Of a DNA stretch of 41,716 nt, positions 22,862 through 31,258 are shown one piece after another. Within the stretch, counting starts at the first letter, position 1. Each line of letters opens with the position of its first letter. This DNA comes from Methylobacterium tarhaniae (GTDB lineage: Bacteria > Pseudomonadota > Alphaproteobacteria > Rhizobiales > Beijerinckiaceae). The translations under genes and the position numbers were made by a program. The stretch is taken from positions 1 through 41,716 of the forward strand of contig NZ_LABZ01000045.1 of NCBI RefSeq assembly GCF_001043955.1, written 5' to 3'. The notes under the pieces are model-generated. The model was not told the origin of the DNA. It saw nothing but the letters and a program-made list of their open reading frames with translations, and searched no databases.

Positions 22862-23920
22862 TCAGCGCCGCCGCATCGTCGCCGCGACGCGCGCAGGCTC
22901 CCCTGCCGCCGCGACCTCCCGGACCGTCGCGATCCGCAGCGGCTCTTTCCGGCCGCGCACCGGGCGCAGGCCGAGATCCGCCGCGCGCAGGTCGGCGGGC
23001 AGCGGCCCGAGCCGGTCGAGCAGGTCGCCCGAGACGATGACCGGCACGTCGAGCTCCTTGGCCAGGCCTTCGAGCCGGCTCGTGGTGTTCAGCGCATCGC
23101 CGAAATACGCGATCTTGCGCCGCTCCAGGCCGATCTCGGCGGTCACGACCGGGCCGCAATGGAGCGCGGCGCGGAAGGTGGGGACTGCGCCGAACCGTTC
23201 CACCCAGCGATCCGCCTCCGCCTCGACGCTGTGCATGAAATCGAACACGCAGCGCAGGCAGGCCGCGTCCCGCGCGCCCCGGTCCATCGACCAGCTCACC
23301 AGGGCCATGTCGCCGACGTAATCGTCGATGGAGCCGCGGGCGCGATGCACCGGCAGGGCCAAGGCGGCGAAGATCGCCCCGAGCCAGCTCTGGGCCGCGA
23401 GGTCGCCGTGCTCCTCGGCGAAGCGCGTCGAGCCCGCCACGTCGAGGAAGAGGAAGATGCGTTCCTCGGTGATCGGGCGATGGTAGCGGCCGACGAGCAG
23501 GCTCGCGAAGACCCGCGGCCCCATCAGGTCGCGGACGCGGAAGACGAAGGTCGCGAGGGCCGAGATCCCGAGCGCGTAGGCGAAGCCCGTCTCCGACATC
23601 ATCATCGCGCTCCGGGCATCGGGCATGAGGCCGAGGCCGCGATGGAGGATCGTGCCGGCGACCGCGTTGCCGAGGACGATCATCGCGATGTAGGTCGCCA
23701 GCGTCGCGACGGCGAAGATCGGGGTCGCGGCCCGGCGCGTCAGCGCGCGCCAGCGCCGGACGAGGAGGCCGCGCTCGTAGAGCATCAGCGGCGCACCGAT
23801 GAAGATGCCCCGGATGGCGGCGACGACGGGCTCGCCGCCGACGACCGCACCGTAGAGCAGGCCCGCCAGCGCCCCGATGGTGGGCGCCACGATCCAGAAG
23901 CGGGCTCGGAAGGGAGGCAT
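22862..23920 (-). CDS. Membrane-bound class III adenylate/guanylate cyclase
   Basis: A 352-residue protein with an N-terminal membrane part of about four to six helices (residues 8-135) and a C-terminal class III cyclase domain. Metal-binding aspartates are visible as Asp160 in FLFLDVAGST and Asp204 in YVGDMALVSW, and the transition-state pair lies in GDALNTTSRLE. All catalytic positions appear intact. The choice between ATP and GTP cannot be made with certainty. The start at 23920 is supported by GGAGG eight bases upstream, although the frame runs 28 residues further. The product would be a cyclic-nucleotide signal made at the inner membrane. The gene stands alone. Confidence 0.85.
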   Translation of the reverse strand: MPPFRARFWIVAPTIGALAGLLYGAVVGGEPVVAAIRGIFIGAPLMLYERGLLVRRWRALTRRAATPIFAVATLATYIAMIVLGNAVAGTILHRGLGLMPDARSAMMMSETGFAYALGISALATFVFRVRDLMGPRVFASLLVGRYHRPITEERIFLFLDVAGSTRFAEEHGDLAAQSWLGAIFAALALPVHRARGSIDDYVGDMALVSWSMDRGARDAACLRCVFDFMHSVEAEADRWVERFGAVPTFRAALHCGPVVTAEIGLERRKIAYFGDALNTTSRLEGLAKELDVPVIVSGDLLDRLGPLPADLRAADLGLRPVRGRKEPLRIATVREVAAAGEPARVAATMRRR

Positions 23921-23972
23921 GGCCCCTCCATAGCCCAGCCGGGCGGCCGGCGCATGTCCGGCCGCCGGCATC

Positions 23973-24491
23973 TCAGCGGGCGTAACGGGTGAAGACGAAA
24001 TCATGGTTCCTCACCCGCGCTTCGTGGCAGGCAAAGCAGGTCTCGTGCTGCGCCTCGTCCACCGGCGCGCCGTCGATGAAGCGGCCGAAGCCCCAGCCGC
24101 CGCTCTGCGGGTAGCGCCCGGAATCCTTGACCATCACCTGCACGGTGGTGGCCCGGCCCGGCACCGTGGCCGGCTCGAACTCGGCGGAGCGGGTCCGTTT
24201 CCAGGCGAGCTTCACCAGGATCGCCCCGTCGGGAAACGGCAGCGTGCCGTCCCGGTAGGCCTTCACCGCGAGATCGTTGCCGAGGACGGCGCGCAGCTCG
24301 TCGAGCGGCGCATCCTCGAGCGCCGGGGCGATCAGGCGCCAGTCGCGGTAGCCGTCCGGCACCGTGACGCCGTAGATCGGCGAGGCGGGCTTCACCGGCC
24401 CGCCGGCCACCGGGGCCGCCGCGACGAGGAGGCCCGACAGGGCGGCGCCGGCGAGCGGCAGGGCGACGCTCCGGCGGGGATCAGAGGGCAT
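23973..24491 (-). CDS. Cytochrome P460 family protein
   Basis: A 172-residue exported c-type haem protein. A signal peptide (MPSDPRRSVALPLAGAALSG to about residue 30) precedes a P460-like domain with YGVTVPDGYRDWRLIA, TTVQVMVKDSGRYPQSGGWGFGRFIDG and the haem site CFACHE near the C terminus. P460 proteins oxidise hydroxylamine or nitric-oxide-related compounds in ammonia oxidisers and methanotrophs. Many minimal homologues have unknown roles and may just transfer electrons. The start overlaps the stop of the alpha/beta-hydrolase gene by 11 bases, so the two are co-translated. Confidence 0.85.
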   Translation of the reverse strand: MPSDPRRSVALPLAGAALSGLLVAAAPVAGGPVKPASPIYGVTVPDGYRDWRLIAPALEDAPLDELRAVLGNDLAVKAYRDGTLPFPDGAILVKLAWKRTRSAEFEPATVPGRATTVQVMVKDSGRYPQSGGWGFGRFIDGAPVDEAQHETCFACHEARVRNHDFVFTRYAR

Positions 24492-25551
24492 CGACGTCCA
24501 CCACGGCCTGCGCGAAGGCCCGCGGGGCCTCCTGGGGAAGGTTGTGGCCGATGCCGCCGGTGAGCGTGCGGTGCGCGTAAGGCCCGGTGAACATCTTGGC
24601 ATAGGCGGAGGGCTGAGGGTGCGGCGCCCCGTTCGCGTCGCCCTCCAGCGTGATCGTCGGGACGGCGATGGTCGGGAAGGCCGCGAGCTTGCGCTCGGTC
24701 GCGTCGAAGCGCGCCTCGCCTTCGGCGAGGCCGAGCCGCCAGCGGTAATTGTGGATCGAGACCGCGACATGGTCCGGGTTCTCGAGGGCCGCGGCCGAGC
24801 GGGCGAAGGTCGCGTCGTCGAACCGCCATCGCGGCGAGGCGATTTCCCAGATCAGCCGGGCGAAGTCGCGGGTGTAGCGGGCATAGCCCTCGCGGCCGCG
24901 CTCGGTGGCGAAGTAGAACTGGTACCACCACTGCAACTCGGCCTTGGGCGGCAGCGGCATCGCGTTCGCCTGCTGGCTGCCGATCAGGTAGCCGCTCACC
25001 GAGACCAGCCCGGTGCAGCGCTCAGGCGAGAGCGCCGCGAGGATGCAGGCCGTGCGCGCGCCCCAATCGTATCCGGCGACCAATGCCCGCTCGACCGCCA
25101 GCGCGTCGAGGAAGGCGAGGGCGTCGGCCGCGAGCGCCGCCTGCTGGCCGTTGCGCGGCGTCGCCTGCGAGCGGAAGCGGGTCTCGCCGTAGCCGCGCAG
25201 GTACGGGATCAGGACGCGGTGGCCGGACGCCGCGAGGATCGGCGCCACCTCGGCGTAGCTGTGGATGTCGTAGGGCCAGCCGTGCAGGAGCAGGACCGGC
25301 TTGCCGTCCCGCGGGCCGGCCTCCGCGAAGGCGACGCTGAGGTCGCCCGCCTCGATCCGCTTCAGCGGCCCGAAGCCGGGAGGAGCGCCCGCGGGAGCCG
25401 CCGGCTGGGCCCGGGCCGGACCGGTCCCGGCGAAGGACGCGGCGGCCAGGAGGGCGCCGGCCCCCGTCATCCAGGCACGGCGCGTCGCGTCGATCCCGTC
25501 GCCCGTCTTCGGTTCAGGCGTGATCAATTCAGGCGTGATCAATTCAGGCAT
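24481..25551 (-). CDS. Tat-exported alpha/beta hydrolase (epoxide hydrolase/dehalogenase-like)
   Basis: A 356-residue alpha/beta-hydrolase. The N terminus has a twin-arginine signal (TRRAWMTGAGALLAAASFAG, then PARA). The core shows the oxyanion segment HGWPYD, the nucleophile elbow AGYDWGAR with Asp rather than Ser, and the catalytic His in GGIGHNLPQEAP. An Asp nucleophile is the mark of epoxide hydrolases and haloalkane dehalogenases. It should act in the periplasm. The gene is the first of a pair with the cytochrome P460 gene. The first twelve residues (MPELITPELITP) come from a 15-bp tandem duplication, so the true signal peptide starts later than usual. The substrate is unknown. Confidence 0.85.
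   Translation of the reverse strand: MPELITPELITPEPKTGDGIDATRRAWMTGAGALLAAASFAGTGPARAQPAAPAGAPPGFGPLKRIEAGDLSVAFAEAGPRDGKPVLLLHGWPYDIHSYAEVAPILAASGHRVLIPYLRGYGETRFRSQATPRNGQQAALAADALAFLDALAVERALVAGYDWGARTACILAALSPERCTGLVSVSGYLIGSQQANAMPLPPKAELQWWYQFYFATERGREGYARYTRDFARLIWEIASPRWRFDDATFARSAAALENPDHVAVSIHNYRWRLGLAEGEARFDATERKLAAFPTIAVPTITLEGDANGAPHPQPSAYAKMFTGPYAHRTLTGGIGHNLPQEAPRAFAQAVVDVDAL
25513..25551 (-). repeat. 15-bp tandem repeat at the hydrolase start codon
   Basis: Two perfect units, ttcaggcgtgatcaa, at 25513-25527 and 25528-25542, plus nine bases of a third that includes the start codon (25549-25551). Each unit contains the palindrome TGATCA and encodes ELITP. Confidence 0.9.
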
Positions 25552-25685
25552 GGGCGTCGTCCTTCAGAGGATGCCGATGCGGGGCGAGTAGCGGTGGCGA
25601 GTATCACCCATGTGCCGAGCGAAGCCGAGTTTGTAAGCGCCTGTAGGTCGCAGCTCCAGGGGCTACAAACGGATACGAAGCGGAG

Positions 25686-25706
25686 CGCGACCCTCTCCGG
25701 GTCGCG
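25686..25706 (-). terminator. Hairpin directly after the sensor kinase stop codon
   Basis: CGCGACCC (25686-25693) pairs perfectly with GGGTCGCG (25699-25706) around a five-base loop, beginning at the base after the kinase stop. It probably ends the two-component operon, though no U tract follows. The bases on to 25552 hold only an imperfect GTTTGTA/TACAAAC inverted repeat upstream of the hydrolase gene. Confidence 0.6.
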
Positions 25707-27059
25707 TCAGGCGAGGGTCAGCCTGGCCTCCAGCCCGCCGCCGGCGCGGTTTCGCAGGGAGAGCCGGCCGCCGATCGCGGCGGCGAGCTGGTCGGCGATG
25801 GCGAGGCCGAGGCCGGTGCCGCCGGTGTCGCGGCTGCGGGATTCCTCCAGCCGCACGAAGGGGAGCAGCACGGCCTCGAGCTGGTCCGCCGGGATGCCCG
25901 GGCCGCGATCCAGGACCGCGATGACGATCCGGCCCTCGGCCTCCTGCACGTCGAGCTCCACCCGCCCGGCATAGCGCAGCGCGTTGTCGATCAGGTTGGC
26001 GAGGATGCGCCGCAGGGCGCGCGGACGGGTCGTCGGCGTGACGTCCGGCAGGGCGGCGATCGTCACGTCCCGCCCGGTATCCCAGTAGTCGAAGACGAGG
26101 CTCTCGATGAAGGCCCGCAGATCGAGGCGGACCGGCGCCTCGACGGCGCCGTGGACGCTGCGGGCATAGGCGATGCCCTCGCGTACCAGCGCCTCGACCG
26201 CGTCGAGATCCGCCAGCAGCCTGTCCTGCTCGGGGCCCTGGATGCCCGTCTCCACCCGCAGCCGCATCCGGGTGATCGGCGTCTGGAGGTCGTGGGAGAT
26301 CGCCGCGAGGATGCGCAGGCGCTCGTCGAGGTGGCGGGCGATGCGGTCCTGCATCGCGTTGAAGGCCTTGGCGGTCCGCACGACCTCGTCCGGCCCGGTC
26401 TCCGTGAAGCGGGCCGCCGGCCGGCCGGGCTCGATCCGGTCGACGGCCTCGGCGAACCGGGTCAGCGGCCGCAGGGCCAGCCGCACGGCGAGCCCGATGC
26501 AGGCCATGAGGACGAGGAGTTGCACCGCCAGCGCCGCCGGCAGCCACGCGGCGACCGGACGCGCCGTCGGCCGCACTTCGATGGTCAGGCCCGTGCCATC
26601 CGCCAGCACGAGATGGGCCTGCAACCGCTCGGTCGGGTCGACGACGGCGTCGAACCGCACGGGGAAGCGCGGCCGGAGCGCGCGGCGGATCTCGTCGGCG
26701 ATCATCTCGGCCCGGGGCGAGAGCGCCGGCGCCCCCGGCGGGCCGGCGCCGAGCTCGAAGCGATAGGTCGGCCGGTCGAGGAGCAGCAGCCAGGCGGCCC
26801 GTTCGTCGGGCGGCAGCCGGTCGAGCAGGGCGACCGCGACGGCGACGTCGCGCTGGAGCGTCGTCAGCATGACCGCCCGCGCCGACTGGTCCCGCTCCAG
26901 CACCATGACGAGGGCGGCGAGCGCCTGCGTGCCGAGGAGGCCCAAGGCCAGGATCAGGAAGAGCCGGCCCCCCAGGCCCCCGGGCCTCAAGCGCCTCATC
27001 CCCGAGCGCCTCATCCCCGAGCGCCTCATCCCCAAGTGCCTCATCCCCAAGTGCCTCAT
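25707..27059 (-). CDS. Two-component sensor histidine kinase
   Basis: A 450-residue membrane kinase from the first ATG. It has a TM helix (about 32-53), a periplasmic sensor of about 115 residues without a recognised fold, a second TM helix (about 171-193), HAMP (about 194-245), HisKA with phosphoacceptor His256 in AISHDLQTPITR, and HATPase_c with NLIDNALRYAG, DRGPGIP and GGTGLGLAI. The architecture resembles EnvZ-like kinases. The 5' end is five 15-bp repeats, each with GGGATGAGG or close to it. Five in-frame ATGs (27059, 27044, 27029, 27014, 26999) are therefore all possible starts. The first overlaps the response-regulator stop (ATGA). All choices keep the transmembrane and catalytic parts. 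Confidence 0.9.
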   Translation of the reverse strand: MRHLGMRHLGMRRSGMRRSGMRRLRPGGLGGRLFLILALGLLGTQALAALVMVLERDQSARAVMLTTLQRDVAVAVALLDRLPPDERAAWLLLLDRPTYRFELGAGPPGAPALSPRAEMIADEIRRALRPRFPVRFDAVVDPTERLQAHLVLADGTGLTIEVRPTARPVAAWLPAALAVQLLVLMACIGLAVRLALRPLTRFAEAVDRIEPGRPAARFTETGPDEVVRTAKAFNAMQDRIARHLDERLRILAAISHDLQTPITRMRLRVETGIQGPEQDRLLADLDAVEALVREGIAYARSVHGAVEAPVRLDLRAFIESLVFDYWDTGRDVTIAALPDVTPTTRPRALRRILANLIDNALRYAGRVELDVQEAEGRIVIAVLDRGPGIPADQLEAVLLPFVRLEESRSRDTGGTGLGLAIADQLAAAIGGRLSLRNRAGGGLEARLTLA

Positions 27060-27065
27060 CCCTCC
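26991..27065 (-). repeat. Five 15-bp tandem repeats carrying the kinase start codons
   Basis: Units at 26991, 27006, 27021, 27036 and 27051 follow g(c/t)gcctcatcccc(g/a)a on the plus strand, the last unit being partial. On the coding strand each holds a GGGATGAGG-type start site and encodes MRRSG or MRHLG. The terminal unit also includes the response-regulator stop codon. Confidence 0.93.
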
Positions 27066-27832
27066 TGCGCCCGTGCGGGATCGATCGGCCATTCGTCGCG
27101 CGCCTGCGCGATGGCGATGGGCATGGCGAAGACGTAGCCCTCGCTGCGCACCGTCTTGATGTAGGCGGGCTCCCGCGCATCGTCCCTCAGGCGCTGGCGC
27201 AGGCGGCTGACCAGGAGGTCGATCGAGCGATCGAACAGCTCGGCCTCGCGGCCCTGCGTGAGGTTCAGGAGCTGGTCGCGCGAGAGGACGCGCTGGGGAT
27301 GGTCGAGCAGCACGCGCAGCAGCCGGTACTCGGCGCCGCTGAGCGGCACGACGGTTCCGCTCCCGTCGATCAGGTGGCGGGTCGTCGTGTCGAGCCGCCA
27401 GGCGCCGAAGGCGAGGAGGCGGGCGGCCTCGGTCACCTGGAGGTTGGGCGGAAGCATCCGGGTGCGGCGGAGCACGGCCTTGATCCGGGCGAGCAGTTCG
27501 CGCGCCGCGAACGGCTTCACCAGGTAGTCGTCGGCGCCCATCTCCAGCCCGACGATCCGGTCGGTCTCGTCGCTGCGCGCGGTCAGCATCAGCACCGGGA
27601 TCGCCCTGTGCTTGCCCACCCGCAGCTCCCGGCACAGGACCAGGCCGTCATCGCCCGGCATCATGATGTCGAGCACCACGAGGTCGACCCGGCCGGTATC
27701 GAGGAAGGCGCGCATCTGCCGCCCGTCGGCGGCCACGCTCACCCGCAGGCCGTTCTTCCCGAGATAGCCCGACACCAGGTCGCGAATCTCGCGGTCGTCG
27801 TCGACGATCAGCACGTGATCGGTCTGGTCCAC
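27056..27832 (-). CDS. OmpR-family response regulator
   Basis: A 258-residue regulator with an N-terminal receiver (acidic DDD near residues 11-13, phosphoacceptor Asp55 in LVVLDIMMPGDDG, Lys in DYLVKPF) and a C-terminal winged helix (VVPLSGAEYRLLRVLL to RSEGYVFAM). The start is the GTG at 27832, where GAGGAGG lies seven bases upstream. The frame continues far upstream without similarity. It is the first gene of a two-gene operon with the kinase, overlapping it by four bases. The target genes and stimulus are not apparent from the surroundings. Confidence 0.93.
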   Translation of the reverse strand: MDQTDHVLIVDDDREIRDLVSGYLGKNGLRVSVAADGRQMRAFLDTGRVDLVVLDIMMPGDDGLVLCRELRVGKHRAIPVLMLTARSDETDRIVGLEMGADDYLVKPFAARELLARIKAVLRRTRMLPPNLQVTEAARLLAFGAWRLDTTTRHLIDGSGTVVPLSGAEYRLLRVLLDHPQRVLSRDQLLNLTQGREAELFDRSIDLLVSRLRQRLRDDAREPAYIKTVRSEGYVFAMPIAIAQARDEWPIDPARAQEG

Positions 27833-27930
27833 GGGCGCCTCCTCGGGCCGGGCTTTCTCCCGAATACCGCCAGGCCGGCCGCCCGGCGATGCGAAGATCG
27901 TATCGCCATGGAGCCCCGTTGCCCCGATGC

Positions 27931-27976
27931 GCGCATGACTTGGACGCATGACCAGCTTGGACGCATGACCAGGCCG
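27931..27976. repeat. 17-bp tandem repeat upstream of the response regulator
   Basis: gacgcatgaccagcttg at 27943-27959 is followed by a near copy at 27960-27976 and preceded by a partial copy at 27931-27942. The repeat lies in the roughly 210-base intergenic region between the regulator and the divergent small gene. Its position would allow it to form regulatory half-sites. Confidence 0.6.
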
Positions 27977-28045
27977 CATCGCTCGGCCTGCATCACTTGC
28001 CCGGACGGGGTGGAAAGACACCCGCGCAGCCCCTATATGGTCGGC

Positions 28046-28249
28046 ATGGCAGATAACACTTCCACTCCCTACACCATCGAAATTTCCCCCATCACGAAGC
28101 CGGCCGGGCAGTTCCAGTGGGCCATCCGCCGGAACGGCAAGCTGATCGAGCGCTCCGATCGCCCGCATCCGACGGAAGCCAAGGCCGAGGCCAGCGCCCT
28201 CGCCGCCGTCGAGCGCAGCATGCACTCCGCCGGCAGCGGGCGCTGGTAA
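28046..28249 (+). CDS. Small conserved-looking hypothetical protein (67 aa)
   Basis: The product starts MADNTSTPYTIEISPITKPA and contains FQWAIRRNGKLIERSDRPH followed by an Ala-rich helix and a Ser/Gly tail. It looks like a compact alpha/beta fold with a Trp and a charged turn, cytoplasmic and without signal peptide. I recall similar short proteins in Methylobacterium but no function. A start three codons earlier (ATG in TATATGG) is possible, and no clear ribosome site distinguishes them. A strong terminator follows, supporting a real transcript. Confidence 0.65.
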   Translation: MADNTSTPYTIEISPITKPAGQFQWAIRRNGKLIERSDRPHPTEAKAEASALAAVERSMHSAGSGRW

Positions 28250-28282
28250 GCGCCGCCGCTGCCGTACGACATTTCGTGATCC

Positions 28283-28321
28283 CGGAAACGGGCGGGGCCT
28301 CCGGCGTCCCGCCCGTTTCCG
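28283..28321 (+). terminator. 14-bp perfect stem terminator
   Basis: CGGAAACGGGCGGG (28283-28296) pairs perfectly with CCCGCCCGTTTCCG (28308-28321) around an 11-base loop. It lies about 34 bases after the small gene and just before the beta-helix gene, and probably ends the upstream transcript. Confidence 0.75.
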
Positions 28322-28334
28322 CGTGGGCACCACG

Positions 28335-29330
28335 ATGCCGTTGACGCTGACGATGCCGCCCGATCCGCCTGCCCTGGTGCGGATGGTCGCGGCCGATCCT
28401 TGCGAGGCGGGTATCCGTGCGCGCCTGCTCGCGCCGCCGCGGACGGCCGGCGAGGAGGAGGTCCGGCTCACCTGCTCCTTGCGCCTGTCGCCCGGCGACC
28501 GGGTGCTCAGACGGATCGTGATCGAGGGCGCGGCGGCCTCCGGCCTCACCCTCGATTGCGCCGGCGCCACCCTCGGCCGCCCGGGCGAGCCGGCACATCT
28601 GGGCGCCTACACGATCGCGATCCGCTCCCGGCCCCCGTCCCGTCCGGGCGAGACTCCGGGCGAGACCTGGGACCGCCCCTCCGGCATCCGCATCCGCGAC
28701 TGCACGGTGTACGGCCATGTCCGGATCTGGGGCATGGGCGAGAACGGGCAGGGGCCGATCCTGCGCGATTCCTCGCACAGCCTCGGCCACACCGCGCGGG
28801 CGCAGGCCGCCGCGCCCACGGACGTGACGATCACCGGCACCACCATCGTCGCCGCCGGGCCGATCCCGCTCTATCTCGGGCCCGGCGTCACGAAGGTCAC
28901 CCTGCGCGGCTCGCGGCTCGCCGGCCGCTCGGTCTCGACGGCGCTCTACCTCGATGCCGAGAGCGCCGAGAACCGCATCGCGGACAACGACTTCGAGACC
29001 GAGACGGCGCGCGAGGCCGTCGCGGTCGACGGCTCGGCGCGCAACCGCATCACCGGCAACCGCTTCACCCTGCGCGGCCAGGGGGCCTTGCGCCTCTACC
29101 GGAATTGCGGCGAGGGCGGCACGGTGCGCCACCAGACCCCCTCCGACAACGTGATCACCGGAAATCTCTTCCGCACCAGCGGCTTCTTCCAGGCCGCGCC
29201 GATCGTGGTGAATTCCCGCAACGGCTGGCGGCTGACCTGCGGCGAGGATGCCGGCTACCCGTTCGGCAGCAGCATCGACAACGCCGATCACGGCACCGGC
29301 AACGTCGTGGCGCCGAACACGGTCGAGTGA
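28335..29330 (+). CDS. Right-handed parallel beta-helix protein
   Basis: A 331-residue protein with repeated short beta-strand turns: DVTITGTTIVAAG, KVTLRGSRLAGR, ENRIADNDFETET, RNRITGNRFTLRG and DNVITGNLFRTSG. Such repeats form a pectate-lyase-like solenoid that usually binds or cleaves polysaccharide. An N-terminal cap with RLTCSLRLSPGDRVLRR-like text and LTLDCAGATLG precedes the helix. No signal peptide is visible from ATG 28335 or from the GTG at 28323, so either it is cytoplasmic or the true start is unusual. No catalytic residues can be named. It converges with the DUF3429 gene. Confidence 0.78.
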   Translation: MPLTLTMPPDPPALVRMVAADPCEAGIRARLLAPPRTAGEEEVRLTCSLRLSPGDRVLRRIVIEGAAASGLTLDCAGATLGRPGEPAHLGAYTIAIRSRPPSRPGETPGETWDRPSGIRIRDCTVYGHVRIWGMGENGQGPILRDSSHSLGHTARAQAAAPTDVTITGTTIVAAGPIPLYLGPGVTKVTLRGSRLAGRSVSTALYLDAESAENRIADNDFETETAREAVAVDGSARNRITGNRFTLRGQGALRLYRNCGEGGTVRHQTPSDNVITGNLFRTSGFFQAAPIVVNSRNGWRLTCGEDAGYPFGSSIDNADHGTGNVVAPNTVE

Positions 29331-29336
29331 CGGGGC

Positions 29337-29831
29337 TCAGGCGCGCGCGGCGAGAATCAGCAGCGCCACGAGGCTCGCGACCGCCACCGGCATCTGGACT
29401 GGGCGCAGGCGCGCGAAGAACAGGGGCGCCTCGCCGCGCCGGGCGGCGACCGGGTCGAGGATGGCGACGAGGCCGTAGCCGACGATCAGGAGCGCGGCGG
29501 AAGCGCCCGCGCGGCCGAGCGCCACCGCCAGCAGGGCTGCGAAGCCGAGGGCGAACAATCCCGTCATCGTGGCGATCTGCGCGACCGTCGCGCCGCCCTC
29601 GGTGCGGAAGCTGACCCCGCGCCGGACCCCGGAGAAGAACAGCAGGATCGCGCAGGCCCACAGGAGCGTCGCCGCGGCGGCCGCCTGGCCGGGCTCGCCC
29701 CCCATTGTCCACGCCGCGACCGCGCCGGCCACGAAGGGCAGCATCGGGAGGGAGGCCAGCGCGACGCTGAGCCACGGCACCGCCCGGGGCTCGTGGACCG
29801 TGAGGGTCCGCCCGGTCGCGTCGTCCTGCAT
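29337..29831 (-). CDS. DUF3429 family inner-membrane protein
   Basis: A 164-residue protein with about five membrane helices (VPWLSVALASLPMLPFVAG, ATLLWACAILLFFSGVRRG, TGLFALGFAALLAVALG, ASAALLIVGYGLVAILDP, MPVAVASLVALLIL). The segments LLFFSGVRRG and the YGLVAILDPVAA loop match DUF3429, a family of unknown function. The start at 29831 is preceded by GGAGA about ten bases upstream. The longer open frame lacks similarity. It is divergent from the serine hydrolase gene. Confidence 0.8.
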   Translation of the reverse strand: MQDDATGRTLTVHEPRAVPWLSVALASLPMLPFVAGAVAAWTMGGEPGQAAAAATLLWACAILLFFSGVRRGVSFRTEGGATVAQIATMTGLFALGFAALLAVALGRAGASAALLIVGYGLVAILDPVAARRGEAPLFFARLRPVQMPVAVASLVALLILAARA

Positions 29832-29977
29832 GGATCGGCTCTCCTGCTGCAATGGCCCGTCGAGGTCGCGGCATGCCCCTCGCGACGGGATGGGATGGCG
29901 ATCGTCCTCGAGGCGGCTCACCTGTCTGGCTTGCCGGCCTCGCCCGCTCTATGCTGCCGGAAAATCGGGAGGATCGG

Positions 29978-31252
29978 ATGGTTCGGAACGCGAAACGCGC
30001 TCTGTCTTGGTCGGTTGCGGCCGTGCTGTGGGCGGGCGCGTCGCTCGCCGCAGACGGGCCGCCGGTCCAGGAGGGCCTCGCGACCGATCGCCTGGCGCGC
30101 ATCGCGCCGGCGATGCAACGGGAGATCGAGAAGGGCACGGTCCCCGGCGCGGTGACGCTGATCGCCCGCAACGGCAAGATCGTGCATTTCGAGGCGCACG
30201 GCTTCCTCGATTCCGCCAAGACGAAGCCGATGACCCGCGACGCGGTGTTTCGCGGCTTCTCGATGACGAAGCCCTTCACGGCCGTCGCCGCGATGGCGCT
30301 GATGGAGCAGGGCCGGCTCGGCCTGCGCGATCCGCTCGCGCAGTACTTCCCCGAGTTCAAGGACATGAAAGTCTACAGCGAGGTGCGCGACGAGCGCGGG
30401 CGGACGAGCCGCGTCGCCGTGCCGGCCAAGCGCCCGATCCTGGTCTGGGACCTGTTCCGCCATACGGCGGGCTTCACCTATGGGGGATCGGCGCCCTTCC
30501 CGGAGATGAGGGAGGCCTACGAGAAGGCCGATGTCGAGAGCCTGAACTCGGACCTCTCGAACGAGGAGTTCGTCAAGCGCCTGGCCGCGATCCCGCTCGC
30601 CTACGAGCCGGGCACGCGCTGGGAATACTCGGTGGCCACCGACGTCCTCGGCCTCGTCGTCGAGAAGGTGGCGGGCAAGCGCCTCGACCTCGTCCTCGAC
30701 GAGGTGCTGTTCAAGCCCCTCGGCATGACGCAGACGAGCTTCCAGCTCCGGCCGGACCAGGCCGCCCGGTTCGCCGACGCCTACGACGCCGATCCGCTCA
30801 AGGCCGACCTCTGGAAGCTCGCGCGCAGCGAGCAGGACCCGGCCAAGCGCTACGTCCATGGCGGGGCCGGCGCGGTCATCACGGCCGAGGATTACTTCCG
30901 CTTCGCCCAGATGGTGGCGAATGGCGGCGCGCTGGACGGGGTGCGGATCCTGTCGCGCGAATCGGTCGAGTTCATGCTGTCGAACCACATCCAGGGCCTC
31001 GACGGCGCGCCGACCCCGACCACCGGCCCCGGCTACGGCTTCGGTCTCGGCTGGGGCGTGCGGCTCGACGAGGGCGGCGCCTGGGTTCCCGGCTCGAAGG
31101 GCGACGCGATGTGGGCGGGCGCCGGCGGCACCAGCTTCACGGTCGACCGCAAGGAGGGGATCGTCGGCATCTTCCTGGCCGCCGGCCCGAGCACGCGCCA
31201 GCACACGCGCTTCCTGTTCAAGAACCTGATCTACGGGGCGCTGGTGGAGTAG
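29978..31252 (+). CDS. Beta-lactamase-family serine hydrolase, exported
   Basis: A 424-residue periplasmic enzyme of the class C beta-lactamase/esterase EstB family. The signal peptide MVRNAKRALSWSVAAVLWAG ends near ASLA-ADG. The nucleophile motif is SMTK (Ser95, Lys98), the second motif Tyr217-Ser218 in YSVATDVLG, and a late GAGGTSF takes the KTG-box place. Such proteins are usually esterases or D-amino-acid peptidases rather than true lactamases. The ATG has GGGAGG about five bases upstream. It is transcribed alone and followed by a very strong hairpin. Confidence 0.88.
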   Translation: MVRNAKRALSWSVAAVLWAGASLAADGPPVQEGLATDRLARIAPAMQREIEKGTVPGAVTLIARNGKIVHFEAHGFLDSAKTKPMTRDAVFRGFSMTKPFTAVAAMALMEQGRLGLRDPLAQYFPEFKDMKVYSEVRDERGRTSRVAVPAKRPILVWDLFRHTAGFTYGGSAPFPEMREAYEKADVESLNSDLSNEEFVKRLAAIPLAYEPGTRWEYSVATDVLGLVVEKVAGKRLDLVLDEVLFKPLGMTQTSFQLRPDQAARFADAYDADPLKADLWKLARSEQDPAKRYVHGGAGAVITAEDYFRFAQMVANGGALDGVRILSRESVEFMLSNHIQGLDGAPTPTTGPGYGFGLGWGVRLDEGGAWVPGSKGDAMWAGAGGTSFTVDRKEGIVGIFLAAGPSTRQHTRFLFKNLIYGALVE

Positions 31253-31258
31253 AACCCG

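Noticed and set aside
24481..25551. Chitin, lipase or esterase annotation for the alpha/beta hydrolase
   Set aside because: The nucleophile elbow has Asp (AGYDWGAR), which fits epoxide hydrolase or dehalogenase chemistry rather than a Ser esterase.
29978..31252. Antibiotic-resistance class C beta-lactamase
   Set aside because: SxxK and YS motifs are shared with many esterases and peptidases, and the KTG box is not conserved, so resistance cannot be claimed.
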